From an uncultured Actinomycetes bacterium (GTDB lineage Bacteria; Actinomycetota; Actinomycetes; Nanopelagicales; Nanopelagicaceae): a stretch of DNA of 6,222 bases. Positions 1 through 4,381 of this stretch are shown piece by piece. Numbering within the stretch: the first letter of the stretch is position 1; every line of letters begins with the position of its first letter. The notes under the pieces are model-generated. The model was not told the DNA's origin, did not search any database, and worked only from the letters and a program-made list of their open reading frames with translations. Made by a program: the position numbers and the translations under genes. The stretch is taken from NCBI GenBank assembly GCA_903875815.1, contig CAIQXR010000077.1, positions 1 through 6,222 on the forward strand, given 5' to 3'.

Positions 1-774
1 AACGTTTTCGCGAGAGAAGCGGCCATGAACCGAACAGTGACCGCGCCAGAGAATCATCGTTGCGTTAAGAATCTCGTGGTCGGTCAAGCCGCCGTTAGGC
101 TTCCATGGGTTCCACACCACGCACTTATCAAGGGGAATGCCCAGCAACTCGACAGCAGTGTTTCGCCCAAGGTGTTGGTCAGGAAGGAAGAGAACTTTCT
201 CAGCTCGCTCGAAAGCCCACGTAAGCGCCCGTTCAGCGTTGGATGAGGTGCAGACCGCTCCACCATTTTTACCAGTGAAGGATTTAATTGCTGCAGTCGA
301 ATTCATATAAGTAATCGGAAGAGTTTTACTCGCTACGCCTAATTCGCCCAACCGCTTCCAGCAATCTTCGACTTGATGAAGTGCGGCCATATCTGCCATC
401 GAACAACCCGCAGCCAGATCAGGCAGAATTACTTTTTGATTCACGCTCGTAAGAATGTCGGCGCTTTCGGCCATAAAGTGAACGCCGCAGAAGAAGATGA
501 ACTCTGCTTCGCGGTTATCGGCGGCAGCTTGCGCCAATTTGAAAGAGTCACCGGTGATATCGGCGAATTGGATGACTTCATCTCGCTGGTAGTGATGCCC
601 AAGAATCATGGCTCGAGAGCCCAGTGCCGCCTTTGCCGAGATCGCACGAGCCACCAGATCCGGGTCGCTCGCTGCTGGAAGTTCGCCATCGCAGGAGACG
701 CCACGCTCACTGGCAAGGTCGATGCCTGGTTGACCAGCGCCAACGAGAAGGAGTTTCTGGAGGGACATATCCAT
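1..774 (-). CDS. nadA: Quinolinate synthase NadA, partial (C-terminus beyond left window edge)
   Basis: NadA condenses iminoaspartate with dihydroxyacetone phosphate to make quinolinate for de novo NAD synthesis; it is a cytosolic [4Fe-4S] enzyme. The frame is open for 258 codons and runs off the window without a stop. Family motifs appear in order: GHHYQRDEV (about 59-67), GDSFKLA (75-81), FCGVHFMAE (95-103), AGCSMADMA (122-130), YMNSTAAIK (156-164), CTSSNA (175-180), PDQHLGRNT (198-206) and WRGHCSVHGRF (243-253). Cys124 and Cys247 match two of the three cluster ligands; the third should lie in the missing part. The WRGHCSVH form is that of the longer Bacillus/Streptomyces-type NadA (about 370-390 residues), so roughly a third is missing. 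An in-frame stop lies two codons before the ATG at 774, so the start is 774 or the ATG at 768; a TAGAAT six bases before 768 favours 768 if the mRNA is leaderless. It is divergent from the A-type carrier gene, a plausible source of its cluster. Family identity is secure. Confidence 0.96.
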   Translation of the reverse strand, partial: MDMSLQKLLLVGAGQPGIDLASERGVSCDGELPAASDPDLVARAISAKAALGSRAMILGHHYQRDEVIQFADITGDSFKLAQAAADNREAEFIFFCGVHFMAESADILTSVNQKVILPDLAAGCSMADMAALHQVEDCWKRLGELGVASKTLPITYMNSTAAIKSFTGKNGGAVCTSSNAERALTWAFERAEKVLFLPDQHLGRNTAVELLGIPLDKCVVWNPWKPNGGLTDHEILNATMILWRGHCSVHGRFSRENV

Positions 775-780
775 ATTCTA
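775..780 (-). promoter_or_regulatory. Candidate -10 element for nadA (leaderless start at 768)
   Basis: On the minus strand this reads TAGAAT, 5/6 to TATAAT, and is followed by six bases and then the ATG at 768. A transcript starting at that A would have no leader. No good Shine-Dalgarno sequence sits at normal distance: GAAGG lies 14 bases before the ATG at 774. No -35 box is recognisable. Only the spacing and hexamer are seen; promoter activity is inferred. Confidence 0.4.
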
Positions 781-785
781 TGGAG

Positions 786-791
786 TAACCT
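786..791 (+). promoter_or_regulatory. Candidate weak -10 element for erpA
   Basis: TAACCT fits the loose actinobacterial TANNNT and lies six bases before the ATG at 798, as expected for a leaderless transcript. It matches only 3/6 of TATAAT. Competing signals exist: TATTCT at 774-779, which would start RNA near 786, and a GGAG at 782-785 that is 12 bases from the ATG, rather far for a ribosome binding site. Confidence 0.25.
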
Positions 792-797
792 TCGGAT

Positions 798-1175
798 ATG
801 AGCACTGAGACAACCCAAGACATCACCATTACCTCTGCGGCATCAACTGCCACAGGAATCCTTCTTACCGATGTAGCTGCTGAGAAGGTATCAGCACTCC
901 TCAAGCAAGAGGGTCGCGATGATCTCAGCCTGCGCGTTGCCGTGCAGCCAGGTGGTTGCAGTGGTCTTCGCTACCAGCTCTATTTCGATGATCGCGCACT
1001 CGATGGCGACACCGTCACTGAATTTGGTGGCGTTAAAGTCGTCACCGACAAGATGAGCACCCCTTACCTCATGGGCGCATCCATTGATTTTGTCGACACA
1101 ATCGAGAAGCAGGGTTTCACCATTGATAACCCCAACGCGCAAGGCTCATGCGCCTGCGGCGATTCCTTCAACTAA
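798..1175 (+). CDS. erpA: ErpA-like A-type iron-sulfur cluster insertion protein
   Basis: A-type carriers (HesB/IscA/SufA/ErpA) hold a Fe-S cluster and pass it to apo-enzymes in the cytosol. The 125-residue product carries the three signature cysteines, Cys54 in PGGCSG and Cys118/Cys120 in GSCACGDSF, with the family block RVAVQPGGCSGLRYQL (46-61) and DFVDTIEKQGFTIDNPNA (97-114). These match what I recall of actinobacterial ErpA-like proteins such as Rv2204c. A Ser/Thr/Ala-rich segment of about 20 residues precedes the conserved fold; it may be a real extension, since no later in-frame Met occurs before the core domain. It is divergent from nadA, a [4Fe-4S] enzyme, and is followed by adoK 72 bases later. 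A weak AT-rich stem-loop covers its stop codon. Subfamily naming (ErpA rather than IscA/SufA) rests on lineage and context; the family is certain. Confidence 0.93.
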   Translation: MSTETTQDITITSAASTATGILLTDVAAEKVSALLKQEGRDDLSLRVAVQPGGCSGLRYQLYFDDRALDGDTVTEFGGVKVVTDKMSTPYLMGASIDFVDTIEKQGFTIDNPNAQGSCACGDSFN

Positions 1176-1197
1176 TTACTTTAATTAATTAGCTTTT
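1172..1197 (+). terminator. Weak AT-rich stem-loop after erpA, possible terminator
   Basis: CTAATTA (1172-1178) and TAATTAG (1186-1192) pair perfectly over 7 bp with a 7-base loop, followed by CTTTT. The stem has a single G-C pair and includes the erpA stop codon, so it would be a feeble intrinsic terminator. It may be no more than AT-rich intergenic sequence. Confidence 0.25.
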
Positions 1198-1234
1198 CAC
1201 CTCCTGTCGCGCATCTATATTTGCTCGGTTAGCG

Positions 1235-1240
1235 TTTAAT
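1235..1240 (+). promoter_or_regulatory. Candidate -10 element for adoK (leaderless)
   Basis: TTTAAT, 5/6 to TATAAT, ends seven bases before the adoK ATG at 1248. There is no Shine-Dalgarno sequence in the upstream stretch (GTTTAATACAGCCC), so a transcript beginning at or next to the start codon is the simplest reading. A second -10-like box, TATATT at 1216-1221, would instead give a leader of about 20 bases. The whole gap 1176-1247 holds nothing else recognisable. Confidence 0.4.
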
Positions 1241-1247
1241 ACAGCCC

Positions 1248-2237
1248 ATGAGAATTGCTGTTGCAGGTTCAGTCGGTCGCGATCACATCATGACTTTCCC
1301 AGGAAAGTTCACGGACTCCATCGTTGAAGGTTCCCGCGACACAGTTTCGCTCTCATTTCTGGTCGATAGCCTTGACATCTACCGAGGCGGAATCGGTGCC
1401 AATATCGCATTTGGAATGGGCGCCCTTGGCCTCAACCCTATTTTGGTTGCAGCGGTAGGCAAGGATTGGGCCGATTACGATGCCTGGCTTACTCGTCATG
1501 GTGTCGACACCTCGCATGTGAAAATCTCCACTGACCTTTACACCGGCACCTTTATGGTCACCACAGATCTAGATCTCAATCAGATGGCATCTTTCTTCCC
1601 AGGTGCGATGAGCGAAGCTCGGGAAATTGAATTAGCTCCGATCATTGCGAAGACTGGCACCTTTGATTTGATCACAATTTCACCTGATGATCCCACTGCA
1701 ATGCTTCGCCACACTGAGACCGCTCGCCAACTGGGCATTGCTTTCGGCGCGGATCCTTCCCAGCAAATGGCGCGGATGGAGGGTCCAGATATTCGTTCCC
1801 TTATTACTGGTGCGAAGTACCTATTCCTTAATGAGTATGAATTAGCTCTTGCCATGCAGAAGACTGAGTGGAGTGATTCCGAATTACTCGATCAAGTGGA
1901 GATTCGGATTGTGACCCTCGGTTCTAAAGGTGTGAGAATCGAAGGTCGTTCTATTGAAACTATTGAAGTCGGCGTTCCACAGGAGAAAGCGAAAGTCGAT
2001 CCGACAGGAGTAGGCGATGCGTTTCGCTCAGGCTTCTTAGCGGGAATTTCTTGGGGCTTTGGATATGAACGCTCCGCCCAGATCGGTTCTATGTTGGCAA
2101 CGTACTGTTTAGAGACAAAAGGAACGCAGGAATACCGCTTTACTAAAGATGATTTCTTGGCACGCTTCGCTGGCGCTTATGGCGCTTCGGCAGGAGATGA
2201 AATCGCCAAGTTCATCAACCCCAATCTTGTTGGCTAG
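1248..2237 (+). CDS. adoK: Adenosine kinase, PfkB/ribokinase family
   Basis: Predicted to phosphorylate adenosine to AMP with ATP in purine salvage. The 329-residue product aligns by eye along its length with mycobacterial AdoK (Rv2202c, 324 residues): VSLSFLVDSL (33-42), YRGGIGANIAFGMGALG (45-61), ASFFPGAMSEAR (114-125), ADPSQQ (168-173), YLFLNEYE (191-198), VTLGSKGV (222-229) and the PfkB C-terminal signature DPTGVGDAFRSGF (251-263). Asp257 in that motif is the expected catalytic base, and the GVGD glycines form the anion hole. The start at 1248 gives MRIAVAGSVGRDHI, matching the family N-terminus; no Shine-Dalgarno precedes it, but TTTAAT lies seven bases upstream. It follows erpA and converges on the TusA-like gene with a 4-base overlap. 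From memory, adoK lies close to ctaC in mycobacteria and streptomycetes. Another sugar or nucleoside substrate cannot be excluded from sequence alone. Confidence 0.9.
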   Translation: MRIAVAGSVGRDHIMTFPGKFTDSIVEGSRDTVSLSFLVDSLDIYRGGIGANIAFGMGALGLNPILVAAVGKDWADYDAWLTRHGVDTSHVKISTDLYTGTFMVTTDLDLNQMASFFPGAMSEAREIELAPIIAKTGTFDLITISPDDPTAMLRHTETARQLGIAFGADPSQQMARMEGPDIRSLITGAKYLFLNEYELALAMQKTEWSDSELLDQVEIRIVTLGSKGVRIEGRSIETIEVGVPQEKAKVDPTGVGDAFRSGFLAGISWGFGYERSAQIGSMLATYCLETKGTQEYRFTKDDFLARFAGAYGASAGDEIAKFINPNLVG

Positions 2238-2464
2238 CTAATTCTGCGCACTCGGTAGCGCTGGGGTGCTATTTCTTCTGCGAATTGATTTCGCATTCTC
2301 GCCCACGCAGCAAGGTCAGGCTTAGTTGCGGGGTCATCGCTGAGCAGGATCAACTCTTCGCCGATTTCCATATCTTTTAGTTTTTGAGCGGTTTTAATAA
2401 TCGGTATGGGACAACGCATGCCCCGACAATCAAGGGCGTCACTTTCGTTAAGCGGATTGATCAC
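2234..2464 (-). CDS. TusA-family sulfur carrier protein
   Basis: TusA/SirA-like proteins are small cytosolic carriers that accept a persulfide on a conserved cysteine, usually from a cysteine desulfurase. This 76-residue product has the family signature LDCRGMRCPIPII (11-23), with Cys18 in CPIP as the expected carrier residue, then a LILLSDDPATKPDLAAW segment (38-54) typical of the beta-alpha-beta fold. The start is GTG: its first three bases plus the next one form GTGA with the TGA of the upstream desulfurase-like gene, so translational coupling is likely, and no separate Shine-Dalgarno is evident. The stop lies inside a CTAG that also contains the adoK stop on the other strand. As I recall, many Actinobacteria encode this domain fused to the C-terminus of the neighbouring desulfurase; here they are separate polypeptides. 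Whether it acts in tRNA thiolation, cofactor synthesis or another route is unknown. Confidence 0.9.
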   Translation of the reverse strand: MINPLNESDALDCRGMRCPIPIIKTAQKLKDMEIGEELILLSDDPATKPDLAAWARMRNQFAEEIAPQRYRVRRIS

Positions 2465-3567
2465 GATCGTTGCGCGTTAACGCACTCTTTCAGTGCTAAG
2501 AGTAAGAGATCGACATCTTCTGGCAGGAGATTGTGTTTCAGAGTTAAGCGAATATTTCCTTGCGTCAATCGACCCATTGCGGCCAAGACATGGCTCGGTT
2601 CTAAATTGGTGGAGTTGCAGGCTGATCCGGAATCAACAGCCACACCTCGTGCCGCTAAATCATGAACCAATTTCTCGGCATCAACAAAGAGGAAACTGAA
2701 GGAGAGGAGATGATCGCTAGCATCGGCAGGGGAGGCGATATCAACATCACCAATCTCCTCTGTGATGTAGCCACGAATCCGTGCATTGGCTTGAGCAATT
2801 TTTAGTGCTTGACTCTTTTCGTCGGCTACCCAACTATCGATGGAGAGAGCGCTCAGAATAATTAAGGCCGGAGAGACTCCTTCAGGAGTAAGACGATTAT
2901 TGAGATGAGGGAGCGGATTTCGCCAAGCAGATCCCTCGCGTCTAGCAAAAACTGTCAGACCAGATGGCCCGCCCCAACTCCGTGAATCCCAGAGCGCAGT
3001 ACTCCAATTCGAAGGCAGGGGAATTCGGACGCCACTCGCCGTGGCATCGTAGAAAATTGGCACTGAATCAGTTTGGGGTGCTGGGTTTATGCCACCGGTT
3101 TCACCATTCATGAGTTGCCAGGCAATGACTTGGCGACCCCGATTGCTCGGCTCGTTAATCGTTGGAGACGCCGAAGCTATCTCGCTTGGCCATGAAATGT
3201 GGCCATCCAAGTCCACTTCGAGAATTTCGTTGACACCCCCGCGAGCCTGGTGATGCGCTGCCACTGCAAAGAGGTCCTGACGGTCGATCGCGCTATGGAT
3301 CAGTCGCGATTCAGGGGTAAGCAGCCCGGAAAGGGCGATATGAAAGCCGGAGGAGTGGTCGCCGAGAAAACCCAGTTCGGCGGGGCGAACTCCGAGATGG
3401 CCAGCAAGGGTTTCGGTGGCCTCATGGAGAAGGATTGATGCCGATCGAGAGTCATCACCCAGTTTTGCCGGATCAGGCCACGATTGCTCAAAAACGCTCG
3501 GCAGAGCCAGTTTTGCCCCCGGATGAAGAGGGGATTCGGACTGGAAATGTGAGGTGATGGAAACCAC
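2461..3567 (-). CDS. Cysteine desulfurase-like (class V aminotransferase fold) protein lacking the PLP lysine
   Basis: NifS/IscS-type desulfurases use PLP to move sulfur from cysteine onto a loop cysteine. The 368-residue product keeps the fold's landmarks: SPLHP (12-16), SWPDPAKL (29-36), MNGETG (153-158), FYDATASG (172-179), SWGGPSG (197-203), SGSACNS (313-319, Cys317) and LEPSHVLAAMG (322-332). The PLP lysine, expected just before the GGP motif (HKxGGP), is Ser197 (codon AGT, 2977-2979). No lysine occurs between residues 36 and 250. The histidine that normally stacks on PLP is Arg96, and the Gln of DATQS is Ala. The frame is intact, so this is not a decayed gene. The open frame extends upstream to 3810, but that part is antisense to ctaC. 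GTG at 3567 puts the family start in place; a TAGCCT lies seven bases upstream. It overlaps the TusA-like gene by GTGA, suggesting one operon. Classical desulfurase activity is doubtful. Confidence 0.85.
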   Translation of the reverse strand: MVSITSHFQSESPLHPGAKLALPSVFEQSWPDPAKLGDDSRSASILLHEATETLAGHLGVRPAELGFLGDHSSGFHIALSGLLTPESRLIHSAIDRQDLFAVAAHHQARGGVNEILEVDLDGHISWPSEIASASPTINEPSNRGRQVIAWQLMNGETGGINPAPQTDSVPIFYDATASGVRIPLPSNWSTALWDSRSWGGPSGLTVFARREGSAWRNPLPHLNNRLTPEGVSPALIILSALSIDSWVADEKSQALKIAQANARIRGYITEEIGDVDIASPADASDHLLSFSFLFVDAEKLVHDLAARGVAVDSGSACNSTNLEPSHVLAAMGRLTQGNIRLTLKHNLLPEDVDLLLLALKECVNAQRS

Positions 3568-3594
3568 CCGCCGAAGGCTACCCCTAGCGGGTGG
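3564..3594. promoter_or_regulatory. 8-bp inverted repeat between the desulfurase-like gene and ctaC
   Basis: CCACCCGC (3564-3571) and GCGGGTGG (3587-3594) are perfect reverse complements separated by 15 bases. They occupy much of the 58-base divergent gap, and the left arm contains the GTG start codon of the desulfurase-like gene. In its mRNA (if a leader exists) the arms would form a GC-rich hairpin, with an AGGGG in the loop and the start codon in the 3' arm. As DNA it could equally be a dimer operator serving both divergent genes. The repeat is seen; either role is inferred. Confidence 0.45.
3575..3580 (-). promoter_or_regulatory. Candidate -10 element for the desulfurase-like/TusA-like operon
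   Basis: On the minus strand TAGCCT (TANNNT) is followed by seven bases and the GTG start at 3567, which would give a leaderless transcript. It lies in the spacer of the 8-bp inverted repeat. An alternative, TTTAAT on the minus strand at 3636-3631, would start RNA near 3624 and give a leader of nearly 60 bases containing the hairpin. Confidence 0.3.
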
Positions 3595-3613
3595 GAGAAG
3601 CGAGCGCGCCCGA

Positions 3614-3619
3614 TATTCT
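3614..3619 (+). promoter_or_regulatory. Candidate -10 element for the ctaCDF operon (leaderless)
   Basis: TATTCT fits TANNNT (4/6 to TATAAT) and ends six bases before the ctaC ATG at 3626. The intervening bases (TCACCC) contain no Shine-Dalgarno. No -35 hexamer stands out in the G-rich region upstream. The position suits a transcript beginning at the start codon. Confidence 0.4.
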
Positions 3620-3625
3620 TCACCC

Positions 3626-4378
3626 ATGCAATTAAAGCGCGCTCTGAGCACTGCCGTTCTGGCAGCTGGTGGTCTAGCCACCTTGACCTCATGTTCTTCT
3701 TCCAAAGTTTCGGGAATGGGTTTTCCTAAAGGCGTCTCCAGTGTCAATGACACCTCGCTCCCACTCTGGCAAGGCGCATGGATTACAGCGGGCGTTGTCG
3801 GCGTCTTCACCGCAGTGCTTATTTTGTGGCCAGTTTTCCGCCATCGTAAAAAGAAGAATGGACCGGAATTTCCTAAGCAGACTCGTTATAACGTTCCGAC
3901 TGAAGTCGCTTACACACTTATTCCATTCCTCATCGTCGCCGTTCTTTTCTACTTCACCGCTCGGGATGAATCTCGTGTAACGAAAATATCTGCGCCTGGT
4001 GTTGTTTCGCACGTCATCGACGTCAATGCGATTCAATGGTCTTGGCAATTTACTTACCAAGATGCACCTGCGCATCCCACCATCACTGGCACACCTGCCC
4101 AGCGACCTACGCTTGTTCTTCCACAAGGGGAGCGAGTTCGCTTTAATCTCACCGCATCAGATGTTGATCACGGTTTCTGGATTCCAGCCTTCATGATTCA
4201 AATGCAGAATCTTCCAGGCGTTACCAATCACTTGGAATTCACTGCGAACAAGTTGGGCGAGTTCCCTGGTCGATGCAACATTCTCTGCGGCCGCGACCAC
4301 TCACTCATGCTCTTTACTGTAAAAGTGGTAACTCCAGCCGAGTACCAAAGTTATATCTCCTCACTTAAGGTGGCGTAA
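3626..4378 (+). CDS. ctaC: Cytochrome c oxidase subunit II (CtaC), CuA-binding lipoprotein
   Basis: Subunit II of the aa3 oxidase takes electrons from cytochrome c (in Actinobacteria a bc1-bound diheme c) through the CuA centre outside the membrane. Starting at 3626, the 250-residue product begins MQLKR, then a hydrophobic stretch and lipobox LTSC (20-23), so Cys23 should be lipidated. This, not the longer frame from 3554, fixes the start. Two membrane helices lie at about 51-71 and 93-111. The electron-entry motif QWSWQF is at 137-142. CuA ligands are all present: His182, Cys217, Cys221, His225 and Met228. Odd points: the residue between the CuA cysteines that is normally Glu (CxExC) is Ile219, and the protein is much shorter than mycobacterial CtaC (about 360 residues, from memory), with little between QWSWQFTY and the next beta strand. 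It is followed three bases later by ctaD. Confidence 0.96.
   Translation: MQLKRALSTAVLAAGGLATLTSCSSSKVSGMGFPKGVSSVNDTSLPLWQGAWITAGVVGVFTAVLILWPVFRHRKKKNGPEFPKQTRYNVPTEVAYTLIPFLIVAVLFYFTARDESRVTKISAPGVVSHVIDVNAIQWSWQFTYQDAPAHPTITGTPAQRPTLVLPQGERVRFNLTASDVDHGFWIPAFMIQMQNLPGVTNHLEFTANKLGEFPGRCNILCGRDHSLMLFTVKVVTPAEYQSYISSLKVA
4367..4373 (+). promoter_or_regulatory. Ribosome binding site of ctaD
   Basis: AAGGTGG inside the last codons of ctaC lies eight bases before the ctaD ATG at 4382. It is a good near-match to AGGAGG and supports this start. It contrasts with the first genes of the transcription units here, which lack such a site at normal distance. Confidence 0.7.
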
Positions 4379-4381
4379 TCG

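Noticed and set aside
373..801. Open frame of 142 codons on the plus strand
   Set aside because: It lies opposite nadA, whose motifs are unmistakable on the minus strand; the plus-strand product has no recognisable features.
1181..1188. TTAATTAA palindrome after the A-type carrier gene as an operator
   Set aside because: It sits in a short AT-rich stretch where such palindromes arise easily, and it overlaps the weak stem-loop; nothing else supports a binding site.
3554..3625. Longer ctaC start at the GTG at 3554
   Set aside because: It would place 24 charged, Arg-rich residues before a complete lipoprotein signal peptide that begins at the ATG at 3626, and it would overlap the divergent gene's start.
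3568..3810. N-terminal extension of the desulfurase-like open frame up to 3810 on the minus strand
   Set aside because: It runs antisense through the ctaC start, signal peptide and first membrane helix, has no family similarity, and the homologous region begins only at about residue 5 after the GTG at 3567.
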